Shown in pieces: positions 11,719 through 22,039 of a DNA stretch of 64,000 nucleotides. The DNA is taken from positions 1,488,001-1,552,000 of the forward strand of contig CP099422.1 of NCBI GenBank assembly GCA_024114885.1, in the 5' to 3' direction. This stretch comes from Septoria linicola. Taxonomy: Eukaryota; Ascomycota; Dothideomycetes; Mycosphaerellales; Mycosphaerellaceae. The notes beneath the pieces were generated by a model. The model worked only from the letters and a program-made list of their open reading frames with translations. It searched no databases and was not told the origin of the DNA. The position numbers were made by a program, and so were the translations under genes. The first letter of the stretch is position 1. Every line of letters begins with the position of its first letter.

Positions 11719-12875
11719 TTATTTGAATCCGTGACCGAATAAGATTCGTTCTGTCCGAAGGAGAATCTCGAGGAAGTGCTTATGACCAGCGTCTGCCTCC
11801 GACGAGCCTTGCGACCGATAGTGCGCCATAATCGAGCTTCGCCCATCGATCTCGTCGTGCAGAGAGGCTTCCATTTCGTCGCTAAGAGCTGTGCCGTTGT
11901 AAATGCGCACTGTTTCGGCAAGTTTGCAATACAGCGAAGGCGAAGCGATAAGATGTGCACTGCGGTCGTGTGATAGTGCTTGACTTATAGCGCTATCTGA
12001 TGGCAGCACCCCGTCTACTCCCTCGTCCCAGAAAGGTCTGGCTGCCTCAATGAGATGTTTCGCGAAGTTCTTCGATGCTTGCCGATATGCTTTAAAGATG
12101 CACCAGGAAGTTGTAACTCGTTGTAAGCTTGATAGGTCGTGGGACCTGCGGCTCCGGCGGCAATTCAATCGAGCTCGCCCAGGACGATAGCGATACAGAA
12201 TCAGCCAAAGACTCGAATGATGAGTTTTCTGAGTACGAGGCGTTCAACTCTGTCTCTGTACCAGTGCCAGTGTGACATAGCTCAGCAACTGCGCCAGGAA
12301 GATCTGCTGCTGTTACTGTTGCTGCAGTAACATCAGCCTCTGCTGTACCAGGGAGGTCTGTATGGTTCGCCCGTGTGTCAGATGAAGACTCGATGGTCGG
12401 CATCGGCCTGTACGGTGTACATGGTAAGCTTGAGATCACATTCTCGTTGGCGCAGACTCTAGCTGCTGTTGAATGAACAGATGATGAGATACTGTCTCCA
12501 GCCAGCTCAGGAGATGGCGTTGGCGGGATCCGAAATAGGCATGCCAGAATCTCGCAAGCCTTTCTGTACGGACGTGCCAGTAACGGCCATTTCTTGCTAG
12601 CGGATGGTTCTTTTGGCTCTTGCCTGTCGATCGTCTCGGTTGGTCTTTGGGCTGCATTTCATCAGATTGGTTGGCTGTACGTAATTGTACACATTGGCAT
12701 ACCTCGTTCGGACGTGTTTTGGCGCTTTGAAGAGTCCTTTTTTTAATGGAACAGCATCCGCAAGCCCAAACACAGCCGTGAGTTCTTCTTGTGGGAGACG
12801 ATGGTCATGTTGTTTATTTGTGGTGCGCGAGCGCTGCTGTGTGCGGCGTTGTTGTGTTGAGAGAGCGTTTGTGGT
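11719..12875 (-). pseudogene. Unknown conserved-looking gene with a frame break near 12095
   Basis: Two blocks look coding in different frames. The upstream block (about 12875-12092) reads QEELTAVFGLADAVPLKKG. After a probable 79-nt intron (GTATGC..CGACAG, about 12630-12708) it continues KWPLLARPYRKACEILACLF, then a Ser/Thr/Ala-rich acidic stretch, and stops at a TAA at 12092-12094. The downstream block (to 11719) reads FKAYRQASKNFAKHLIEAARPFWDEGVDG and onward. The two meet as LVHL/FKAYRQ, as if two bases were lost at about 12095; no GT..AG intron of sensible length with matching phase bridges them. No ATG is visible in frame at the 5' end, so the first exon is unresolved. No family recognised. 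It could be a pseudogene, a sequencing error, or a gene with unusual splicing. Confidence 0.45.
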
Positions 12876-13053
12876 TTACAAGAGATACGTGATGAAGTTC
12901 GAAACGCCTAGTGAACTATTCATTGACTGAGTCCTGGAAATTAGTTGTGAAGTGAGTTGAACATGAGTTTTTGTGGGTATCAGATTGCTCACTATGATTC
13001 GCGAGACTCAGCTTCGCAGCTCTATGTTCTTGGCACACCTCACTTCTCATGCC

Positions 13054-14248
13054 TCAGATACCTCTGTTGAACTCCACGAGGCCATTATCTCCGCCGCTCT
13101 CCCAGAACTCCTTCTCGAGGCTCGTAGCCTTCACTGCCTGCCTCTGTGGAAATGCTGCCAGCGCAAGTGGTAACGCAAATATGCTCGTGGTGAGGATGAG
13201 TCCGAGATTGACTGGCAACACCATACGTGGCTTGCTTTTCAGCCATTGCGTCTGCTGCAGCCGTACGAGAAGGAGTGGTGGGATGACCATGATAGGGGTG
13301 GCGTTCAACACTCGTGATACCGCGGTCTCTCCTACTGCCAGCGTAGCTGCCTTCTTGCTCTTGCCGAGTGGCTCGAGAGGCTTTCCAGCTTCTTCACGCT
13401 TCTTCTTGGCCTCCTCAGATTCGCTAGGAAAGACGTTGATGCCTTGTCGAATCTCCTCGCCACGCATGAGAAACACGTTCAGCACACCAGCACTAGCAAC
13501 CGCTGCAAATGGTACCAATCGTCCAAGCGTGACTTTGGTTGCCGGGCTGATGCTCTTCAGTCGCGGCACAATGGAGTTCAGCCCAACAGCGACACCGCAA
13601 CTTGCTCCGACAGCTAGAAAGTAGGATTGCACGATGCTCGACGTCGACATAGGGGTACTCTTGTTGGCGTTCGAGAAGTTGATGGCCACGTTGAGCGACT
13701 GATTGGCCACTTGCCAGGCAATAGTTCCGGTTGTTGTCAAATTAGGTGTCAGCATACCTGCGGTGACCACCAAGTTGGATAAGACAAAGCATGACATTCG
13801 GAAAGGAAGGAAGACTGGTTCGCCAGTGTCTGTGCGGCAGTCAGCACATCGTCCCGTCAGACCAAGCGATCTCGAACCGACCTGGATGTAAGGTAGAATC
13901 AACAACCTTCTTTGCCGTCCATAGCTCTGGAGTCATCTGCTGAATCTTGCCCTGCTTGTACTGCGTGATGAGAGTCTTGGCATTTTCGAGACCCGTAGAA
14001 GACGTGAATAGTGTCCTATATCACATGTCAGTAGGCTATAGACTTGGTATTTCAGTAGTTGCGGGCATTTGGACGGCGGCGCGTCGAAGTCACTGACCCA
14101 TTGGGATCATATGAAGCAGTCTTGCTCCTAATATCTAGCCTCACCTCGGATCTGAAATGTCTGCGGAATGTTTGACTCTTCCCCAATATGTGCTGAGATC
14201 GTGTCGCGAAGCAGGCAAGTCTCTGCTACCTGGAAGAGCGGCGGACAT
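13054..14248 (-). CDS. FSF1: Sideroflexin (Fsf1-like mitochondrial carrier)
   Basis: Sideroflexins are inner mitochondrial membrane proteins; the human homologue SFXN1 moves serine into mitochondria for one-carbon metabolism. Three exons (14145-14248, 13882-14015, 13054-13829) give 337 residues, close to the family's 320-330. Introns are 13830-13881 (52 nt) and 14016-14144 (129 nt). The N-terminus has LSTYWGRVKHSADISDPR, then the signature HPDTGEPVFLPFRMS across the second intron, then NQSLNVAINFSNAN. Several hydrophobic segments follow (for example FLAVGASCGVAVGL and MVLPVNLGLILTTSIFALPL). The start at 14248 was chosen because it opens directly into the conserved DLPASRHDLSTYWG block. No other family fits. 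Confidence 0.94.
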
Positions 14249-14847
14249 CCTTGTTGCTCGTGCTGTCGTTGGACAGCGACAAGAAGTTCACGTTCAAATG
14301 CGGTTTGTGAGATGTCGGAAGTGACACAGGAGCGGATTTCGGTGACGGCCTCCGTAGCCAATGGGATCGCGCCAAGAGATTGTCTCGATAAGTTTCTCTT
14401 CCACCTCGACTGCTGCTTTTGCAACACAACACGACGCAATGCAGCTCAGCACAGCAGATGTCTGCGTGGCTGATTTGGTAGCCTCAATGTCTACTCTCAC
14501 ATGTGATCTGCCTCACGCAGAAATGCATTCCATCCCAGTGGACTATTCTTTCCACAGTCTCTCACCGCGCTCGGTCTTGCAATCCTGAACAGATCTTGAG
14601 CTGGCTACACACTCTGTGTATGAGACAAGATCAACGCTCGGCGGTTTTTGAGTACGGGCCACGCTTGCTTGCCATAGCCAGGTCTCGTAATTTACCAGCT
14701 CGATACAGACAGTGTTCAAATTGACACTTTTTCATACACAGATTCCATCATACATAGCTATACAAATATGCCACCAAAGTGCTCTACAGAGGGTATATTG
14801 CACATTCCAAGATCTTAAACGCTTCAAAATTCCAGCCCCAAATATCA
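14249..14847. other. Spacer, nothing recognised
   Basis: Six hundred bases between two minus-strand genes. Short frames on both strands overlap without domains or consistent splice sites. It should contain the sideroflexin 5' UTR and the 3' end of the next transcript. Confidence 0.45.
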
Positions 14848-15996
14848 TTAACGACCACCTTCTTCAATCTCTCTTCTCCTGGCTTCTCTGAAATCTTGGC
14901 TACCAGGCCGGCGCACTTCTCTCCATACTCCGTCCCACGGCCGCATGTCATTTGTCGATTGTCGCGTGATACCTGGTGAAGGATATGCAGTCTGCGGATA
15001 AGCAGAAGACGCGCCTGACTGAGGTGCATACCACCCGCCAGCAGGCGGATCCTCCTCTTCTCGACCTTGCCAATCTATGTGAAATGTGCTCGCAGACGGG
15101 GCGGGCGTAGATGGCGCATCTCTGGTAAGCAATAGCATAAGCATCTGCTGTCGTTGCATCTCTTCCTCTGTGATCGAATCTGGATCGTAGCCTGTGTGTG
15201 GCGTAACAGGCTGTCCTGCCCGGCTGTATGCGGAGGGAAACATGTTCTGATTGTAATTCTGATAATACGTCTGCTCTTGTGTAAGTGCAGTCTGACTTTC
15301 TGCCCTTGGCTGCATCTGTATCATCGGCACCGGTAATTGCTGGTGTTGTAATCGAGTCTTCACAAATCCGACTTTACGCTGCGTCCATACTAGTAGACCG
15401 CCATACCCAATCGTGCTGACTGCGGCAGCGACGGTCACCAAGAGGGCTGGTGTATTCCATTCATAGCGGTTGAAGACAAGGAAGCTGTAGAACACTGTCA
15501 AGAGCCCGAGCGCACACGAAGTGAAGGCCGGAAGGAAGATATTATCAGCTTGAAATAATGGATTCCGCACTGCGAAGCAGAGCAGGGCGATGAACGAGAA
15601 TCCAGCGGTGAGTAAAGCCACTGCAAATATGCCAATGACCGCCTGTGTTACTCGCATGTCTGGATCTTTCTCAAAAGTAGCGGGTAACATGAGGAAACTG
15701 CTCTCAAATCAGCTCAGCTCGTGGTGAGACCGCAAGCTCCACTGCCAGGGCAACACTTTGCGATCTTGCATACAGTATTTTACGTACCCTCCTAGGATCA
15801 TGAACGACGATGCTATGCCTACCAGCCGCCAGTACCATGCTACAGCATCTCGTCCTGCTGACAATCCGTCGATTGTCCGATAGCTTTGCGCTCGCGGACG
15901 CCCAGGCGCCCGCAGCCGCTTGAATGCATCCAGTGTCGATGATTTTGCCCTTGTGCTTCGTGGATCTTCTAGACTTTCGCCTTGTCCCGCATACAT
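14848..15996 (-). CDS. Four-helix membrane protein with Gln/Pro-rich tail, unknown
   Basis: Two exons (15788-15996 and 14848-15697) give 352 residues. The 90-nt intron 15698-15787 has a GTACGT donor and joins GG|T in phase. Predicted membrane segments lie at about residues 55-71 (YWRLVGIASSFMILGG), 83-107, 115-137 and 143-167. The last 180 residues are hydrophilic, rich in Gln, Pro, Ser and Tyr, and end in an Arg/Glu-rich segment. The N-terminus is a basic cytosolic leader of about 50 residues. I recognise no family; the arrangement resembles small fungal integral membrane proteins of unknown role. Gene reality is supported by the clean splice and the long open second exon. Confidence 0.8.
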
Positions 15997-16825
15997 CGGA
16001 GGCCTGACTTGAGCCTATATCAGCCAGATTCGCTGCGCCGAAGCGCGTTGTGCTCTTCTCCACTCTTTCACCGCTACAGTTTCGTTTTGTTCGGCTTCGA
16101 TCGATGTATGAAGTGTGTCGTATGTCGGTATATTGTAGCAGTCACCCAGTAAGAAGTCGTACAACGTCCTCGTAAGCCTGACCAAAGTTGTGCCGAATTG
16201 CGGAAGCGAATATCGTCGTTGGTCGCGCGGTATGAATCGATCTTTTGGGTATCTCTATCACAATGTAGCAACGCTGAATGGCAACGTGAGTAGCTACGTC
16301 TTTGCCCACACAGCACAAGACAAAAGTACTCGACACGAACAGGTCAGACGATCTACCAAGTACCGAATGCGCTAAACATGTAAGCCACGCTACCTCGTCC
16401 CACGGCGATGATGCGGGCCTGGACTGCGCCCTCAAAGAGTAGCATTGAGTGCCATTTACAGTGGCTGCTGTGGCTCAAGCAGATCTGCCATCCTTGCAGC
16501 TGCATTGGATCAGTTTTGCGGCATGTTGAGGCTCACGAGCAGGCGGCTTCTACGTCGACTTGCAGGAGAGCGAGGCTGGAGAAATGGAGCTTGCGCGCTG
16601 GCTCGAAGTCTGAAGCTCAATCTATTTTTGGACTTCATAGAACGTGATAGTTGATGCTCTTCGGAATGGCAGTATGCGTAGAGATATCTGATTGTAACAA
16701 GCACGCTGGGACACAATGTAGCAGAGAAGATGGTATCCGTCGAATTCGAAAAGTGCACTTCGTGAACCCTCCGTCGTGGAATCTGATATCTAGGGCTGAC
16801 ACCTTTTGCTGTGCCTCGACTAGTT
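15997..16825. other. Spacer, nothing recognised
   Basis: About 830 bases between two minus-strand genes. Short frames on both strands lack domains, and no repeat or RNA gene was seen. Confidence 0.45.
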
Positions 16826-18775
16826 CTACTGCTGATAGACATCGTGGTCGAACTCTACTGGAAATCGAGCCATCAACAAGCAGTCTTCTCGCACGTAGAC
16901 ACTAACTGTGCGTCCTCGACACGCAAACACACCGCAACCCTCCTCATCTATCACAATCTCGGGCCTGCCCTCGGGCTCGCTCAAAATGTCTATCCACTTC
17001 TCTCCGGGCCTGCCAGCAGCCATCTTCTTGATCGTCCATTTATCCGGCTTTGAGATACTCATAATGACAACGCAGCCAGGTCGATCGTGGGTCCCGCTTC
17101 TCGTCCAGCCGATGCATGACTGACTGTCCATGTAGTCTGTCTGTCCTCCGTACGCGAATAGCTTACGAGCGAGCATCAAAGAGGGCAAGACAGATCTACT
17201 ATAGCATGAGCCATCCTCGGACGGTATTTGGCAGCCAGGCCCCTCAGCTCGCTCTCCCTTCTTGCCTTCACACACTCCATAGAGATCGCCCCAGAAAACA
17301 TACGGCAAGCCTCCCGCTCTGAGCAGGATGAAGGCATAGAAGTGCGCTTTCAATCCTTGGTCCATAGGCACGAAACTTGCTTGTCCGGTCTGTGTATCGT
17401 GGCTTGTCACGAATGTCACAGCCTGCTGTGGGCGAACAGCTACCAGAGCTTGCTTGTCTGGATCTCCTGGTACGGAGAGCAAGGTTCTCAGATCCGCGTT
17501 CTTGCTGCCTCTCCTAACATCTTCCGAAACACGACTGAAGCTATAGAGTAAAGGCGCGTCAAAAGCATACGCTGGCTGCATGCCACACCCCGGCGGTGTC
17601 ACAGTGTCTAGCCATCTCAGCTGCCTGCTTACCTCGCCAGCGAGAACCTCCCCAATCACGATTGCGTCCTTGCCGAAACGCTTCCGACTTGCTGCATGGA
17701 CTCGAGCTATCCATTCTCGTGTGAAGTGCCAGCTGAAATGCTGTGCTGCATCCAAGCGGAAGCCACTAATTCCAACTTCCTCGACCATCCAATTGCCCCA
17801 CTGCAGTATATCGTGTCGTACCTCTGGATGGTGATAGTAGATGTTCGAAAAAAGTAGGTAGTCATAGTTGCCGTGCGTGGTGTCCACGTCTTCTAGCCAA
17901 CCTTTCCCGGGACGCCTGGCTGGGGGGCCGTCTTGCAAAGCGTTTTTGACGGCATCCTTTGCGAATCTGGCAAATCGATTGAAGCCATTGTTCGGACGAC
18001 TGGGCATAGGCAGTTGTTCTTCGTTGGGACGTGGGCACGACGCAGGATCATCTATGAGCTTGTAGATGGCATTCCTGTGTGCACTTTGATCCCAATCTGT
18101 GCCACTGAAGTGCTCTGCCCTCCACTTCAAAGGACTGTATTTCATGCCCTCTCGTTCTCGGCCTGGGAAGTCATACTTCAGCCACGCCTCGATCTTCTTC
18201 GGTGCACAGATCTCGACTCTGCGATCGTGTCCATCGACCTCCACGGCCCACGTTTGCTCAACAGCATCGCCGGCAGTCTTGTGGTTGAGCACGGTGTCCC
18301 AGACTAGCTCTACACCTCCATAGCCGTTCGGGCCTCGAAGACGACTAGCTGTTTCCACCAGGTCGCGAAGCTCTTCTCGACTGCCCCATCTCGTGGCACG
18401 CGTCCATTTCTGGTCAAACTCGCCCAGATCCCATAGATCATAGCAATCGTAGCCATTCCCATCAGGATTGTTAGCTTTGCAACCTGGAGGCAACCATACT
18501 GAAGTGACACCGAGTTCATTCAATCTGGGCAACAGTCTTGCGAGGCGCGACCAATGTGAGCCATAAGAGTGTGTCTCGTCGGGTTTCGGCGGATCAGATT
18601 TGGTGTGCCATTCGAAAGCTTGGAAGAGAAGCGGGTTGTCTGGAGTATGTCTCGTCTGGGTGTCTGAAGTCCACCCGTCTGGTCGAGGAGGAATCGGCGG
18701 TGGTCCTGCTTGTTGATGTAACGGAGCTCCAGACGAAGCCTGGAACTCGTCTCGGAGTTGCTTGATCCAAGACAT
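16826..18775 (-). CDS. Intracellular alpha-amylase, GH13 (bacterial-liquefying type, GH13_5-like)
   Basis: Hydrolyses internal alpha-1,4 bonds of starch or glycogen. A single exon of 649 residues from MSWIKQLRDEF; the frame stays open upstream but only with non-ATG codons, so 18775 is the start. All four GH13 motifs are visible: DTVLNHK (region I), GFRLDAAQH with the catalytic Asp (II), IGEVL with the catalytic Glu (III) and VTSHDTQTGQ with the third Asp (IV). The block DVDTTHGNYDYLLFSN is also typical of the liquefying amylases related to the Bacillus enzyme. There is no signal peptide, so it is probably cytosolic, perhaps acting on glycogen or cell-wall alpha-glucan primers. A GTAAGT donor just upstream (about 18824-18829) may belong to a 5' UTR intron. 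Confidence 0.93.
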   Translation of the reverse strand: MSWIKQLRDEFQASSGAPLHQQAGPPPIPPRPDGWTSDTQTRHTPDNPLLFQAFEWHTKSDPPKPDETHSYGSHWSRLARLLPRLNELGVTSVWLPPGCKANNPDGNGYDCYDLWDLGEFDQKWTRATRWGSREELRDLVETASRLRGPNGYGGVELVWDTVLNHKTAGDAVEQTWAVEVDGHDRRVEICAPKKIEAWLKYDFPGREREGMKYSPLKWRAEHFSGTDWDQSAHRNAIYKLIDDPASCPRPNEEQLPMPSRPNNGFNRFARFAKDAVKNALQDGPPARRPGKGWLEDVDTTHGNYDYLLFSNIYYHHPEVRHDILQWGNWMVEEVGISGFRLDAAQHFSWHFTREWIARVHAASRKRFGKDAIVIGEVLAGEVSRQLRWLDTVTPPGCGMQPAYAFDAPLLYSFSRVSEDVRRGSKNADLRTLLSVPGDPDKQALVAVRPQQAVTFVTSHDTQTGQASFVPMDQGLKAHFYAFILLRAGGLPYVFWGDLYGVCEGKKGERAEGPGCQIPSEDGSCYSRSVLPSLMLARKLFAYGGQTDYMDSQSCIGWTRSGTHDRPGCVVIMSISKPDKWTIKKMAAGRPGEKWIDILSEPEGRPEIVIDEEGCGVFACRGRTVSVYVREDCLLMARFPVEFDHDVYQQ

Positions 18776-19404
18776 GCTTGGACGGGTATCCGAGAAGGAA
18801 AAGAAAGGTGTATGAACGCCTAGCACTTACATATATATCCTCGTTTAGAACAGGTTTGCATATTTACCCATGGTGTAACCGCTTGGTGACCCACAATCTC
18901 CAGGTTGCGTGGCGTAGCAGGCGTGGGGATCACGAATACTGCATAAGGCTGCTCTGTCGCGAGTTGGATATGGTGAGCGGCGCTTCGAGGAACACATGTG
19001 AACATAGTTCCAAAGGTAGATGTAGAGCAGAGGCGCGAGGGAGCTTTGGGCTTCTGCCAAGAATGCCTTTGCATGCACTTCACATCCATGACACCAGCTC
19101 GCACAACTTCTCGCGTGAGAGAGAGATCAACGTTCACAAGGTAGTCTCACCACTCGTGTACATGGTGGGATATTAAAGAAATTGTTGAGAGCGGAATCGA
19201 TCATGGATGCAGTTATTCGTATCAACGCCGTCCCTAATGCCTTTACTGTACACGGAGAGAAAGCTGTGTTTGTCGCGCCCTCTATCGTCTAGTCCAGTCA
19301 AGATTAAGGTATCTCTTTGGGGCCCGCGTCCAAAGTGCTTGAACCAGGCTCCTCCGCTTACTCCAAGCCTCGTTTCATTCTCCACGCCCCTGAACGGAAT
19401 CCGC
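18776..19404. other. Spacer, nothing recognised
   Basis: About 630 bases containing the amylase 5' leader and the 3' end of the phosphate-carrier transcript. No coding potential that I would defend. Confidence 0.45.
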
Positions 19405-20731
19405 TTACTTTGCGGCAATCTCAACACCGCCAACGGCGCCAATGGCCTTCTTGATGTCTCCGTAAATTGCAAATCTATTACGGTTATGTCAGCTATTGTC
19501 TCATATAATGGGACTCAGGTGGAGAGGGAGATCTTACTGGCCAGCGGTCAAAGTTCCGACCATGAAAAGACGAGCACCGATACCGCTGTAAGAACCGCGG
19601 AGACCGAGCTCCTTAGCGATCTTGATCAGACGGCTGGTGGTTCCCTCACCTGGAAGACCCTTGGTCTTGTTGATCTTCGAAAGCATGGTGTCGGCTGGCT
19701 GGGAAACAATGGCAGCGGCGAAACCGGCGATAAGACCAGATCCGAGGTTGATAACAGTCTGCATGCCAGCGCTGGTGTTGTTCTTGTCGAAGAAGTTCTT
19801 GTAAGCAGCCTCAGAGACCTTCTCGTAGACAACGAACTTGGCCATGGTGTATGGAACCCTTTGACAGCTTGTTAGGAATGTCCCACGTGCCGCAGCAAGC
19901 TCGACGCGGTTATCTATCACTTACTGCTTGAACAGGATTGGTCCGAATCCAGAGTAGAAAGCACCAATGCCCTCCTCCTTGGCCATTCTGCTGAATCCAG
20001 AGATCAAACCGCTGGCGTAGGTTGGCTCAGAGACCAATCGAATACGGGTGGCCTCGAGAGGGCAGAGGGCGATGTCGGCGAAGAACTCGGCGGTGGCAGA
20101 CGAAGCGAGGTAGACAGCGGTGCGGTTGTTCGACGCGGTCTCGTAGCCGAGCATGTTGATGGATTGCTGCTTGAAGAACTCGTATCCACCGAACTTGAAG
20201 GCACCCTGGAGGAAGTAACCAGCGAAGGTTGGGCCAACACCGGTCAGAAGAGCGCCAGCGCCCTCCTTTGCGATGACTTGACGGAAACCACCAACCAGTC
20301 CACGGTTGTAGGTAGCTGGGTCGAGCTGGATGCGGGTCTTGACGCTGTTCAGTGGCTCGTTAGTTGTCTGTTCTTTCTTCTCCGCCCAGTCCGATACGCG
20401 TGATCATCGTGCCAGAATTCTTCCAATGCCATCGGCCAATGCTATAGCATGGCGCATTCATTGCTCATCGTAGCGCAGTTGTCCTCGCCCACTTTGCGCG
20501 AGCCGCCAATGGCTCCGTCCGATGCGGGCTTCCCATGGTAATGACTTACACATCGACGGGTGTGAGACCTCCGTGGGTCACTGAACAGCAGACTGCACCA
20601 GCAAAGGCGAATCGCGAGTACAGGGCAACACCACTGAGCTTCTCCGGCGTCTTGGCCGCGAGTGTCTCCTTTGCGGCATCGAGCTTAGCGACGCCAGTGC
20701 TCTGCGGCGGTTGTGTTGCTGATCCAGACAT
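19405..20731 (-). CDS. Mitochondrial phosphate carrier (Mir1/Pic2 type)
   Basis: Imports phosphate into the matrix for ATP synthesis. Four exons (20550-20731, 19925-20344, 19538-19858, 19405-19474) give 330 residues; introns are 205, 66 and 63 nt and all join in phase. Three mitochondrial-carrier repeats are visible: PVDVVKTR after helix 1, CPLEATRIR after helix 3 and QPADTMLSK after helix 5, each matching Px[DE]xx[KR]x[KR]. Phosphate-carrier features include FKFGGYEFFK, GFGPILFKQVPYTMAKF and GARLFMVGTLTAGQFAIYGDIKKA. The N-terminal 45 residues are a hydrophilic Ala/Lys/Thr-rich leader starting MSGSATQPPQ. The first intron is long for this window but falls exactly between PVDV and VKTR. Confidence 0.96.
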
Positions 20732-21649
20732 CGTGAAGTGTGTGTGTAGAGAAGATCCGGCGTGGATCTAAAGGGCGTCGCGAGTTGTCGAATTCGCGAA
20801 GACTGAGTGGAGATTCGATGCAGCAGTGCGCCTGGGAGATGGATAGCAGTGAGGTTGTTGTTCAGAGCTCTCCGTACAATTTTTGTTCATCGGAGGAAGT
20901 CGCGACACAGGAGCTCCTACCGGATTTGCCGAGTCGTTGGGGGACTGGCGACGAATTAGAAGCTGATTTGGAGCCCCGTTTCTGCCGCGCTATGATGCAA
21001 TTTTAGTTCAGTTCGCTTGCACGCAGCCTCCTTGAATATGAATACATCGCTATCCGCGAGACCGGTTCGCGTGGGAATTGACAGAGATGGGATTTTGGTG
21101 ATGATCTTGCACAGGCCTATGTCCAGAATGACAGGCTGTTGGCACAAGAGAAAGAGATTGAGATGAGAGCTTCAGCCATTGAGAACGACGAGCGACATTG
21201 ACATGGCATTCGAGAAAGAGTCTACGCTTGCCTTCACTTCATTGACCAGCATTGAAGAAGCCTTTTCCAGACTCTCAGACCAACGTCGGTAGGCCTCGCG
21301 ATCATGCCCGCTGCGATCATTTCAGCTCACCGCTACGGTCTCCGACAGCCAGGAGTCGTTCTGCGCATCCATGTGGCACCATTACCGATTTGAAACGAGA
21401 AGCAGCATACGAAATGACCTATGCGAACAAAGCATATGTCAAATTCTGAAGCTACCGCTATACTAACCGTGCTCTCAATGAATCAGTAGTTCTGGATGGT
21501 CCATACTACACTTCGGTCGTCTGTTCTTAATCCTGTCGATTTCCAAAGTTCTGTAAAGGGCGTCAGCAGACATTCATCATCTCGGCCGGACAGCACTCTG
21601 AGGCAGCGACCTGCGGTCCTGTAAACCCGCTCCAGTGGTTACAAGATCA
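20732..21649. other. Spacer, nothing recognised
   Basis: About 920 bases with the phosphate-carrier promoter at its left end. Small frames only; no domain, RNA gene or repeat seen. Confidence 0.45.
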
Positions 21650-22039
21650 CTACGCACACTCTTCATCCTTGACAGGGTAGGCGCTCCAGATTCCTGGTCT
21701 CAGGTTGATCGCGTCAATCGTGTTTTTCAGGATGCAAGTGTAAGTCTGTAACCAGTCATTAGTGATGGGCTACACAACCAAGCACGAAAGTGGACTTGCC
21801 ATAGAGACATAGCTGGTGCCAAGACAGGTTGGATCTTCAGCGCAAGCGTATGCACAGGAAAGCAGAGTATCCTGGTCGCCATTGAAGAACCTGCGGATGT
21901 CGTTTCCTTGAATGCTGTTGTCACACTGGATGTTCCACTTCTGACCGTACACGGTGTAGTTCGTGTTGTGATCTTCTGGGCAGGTCCAGTCGGCAGTGAC
22001 TGCTGCGATCAACGATGCGACAATGGCAAAGGACTTCAT
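21650..22039 (-). CDS. Small secreted cysteine-rich protein, PAN/Apple-like
   Basis: Two exons (21800-22039 and 21650-21745) give 111 residues. The intron 21746-21799 (54 nt) starts with GC instead of GT: donor ATG|GCAAGT, acceptor TTACAG, with CTAAT branch site. A signal peptide MKSFAIVASLIAAVTA is followed by about 95 mature residues with seven Cys (TCP, QCD, SCAYAC, PTCLG, YTCIL, EECA). The spacing CxYACxxxPTC and a following aromatic stretch resemble the PAN/Apple fold used for protein or carbohydrate binding; the match is suggestive, not proven. Reading straight through the GC donor would lose two Cys and end early. Candidate effector or cell-surface lectin-like protein; function unknown. 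Confidence 0.75.

Noticed and set aside
19207..19875. 222-codon plus-strand frame
   Set aside because: Antisense to the phosphate carrier, which is certain from its three carrier repeats.
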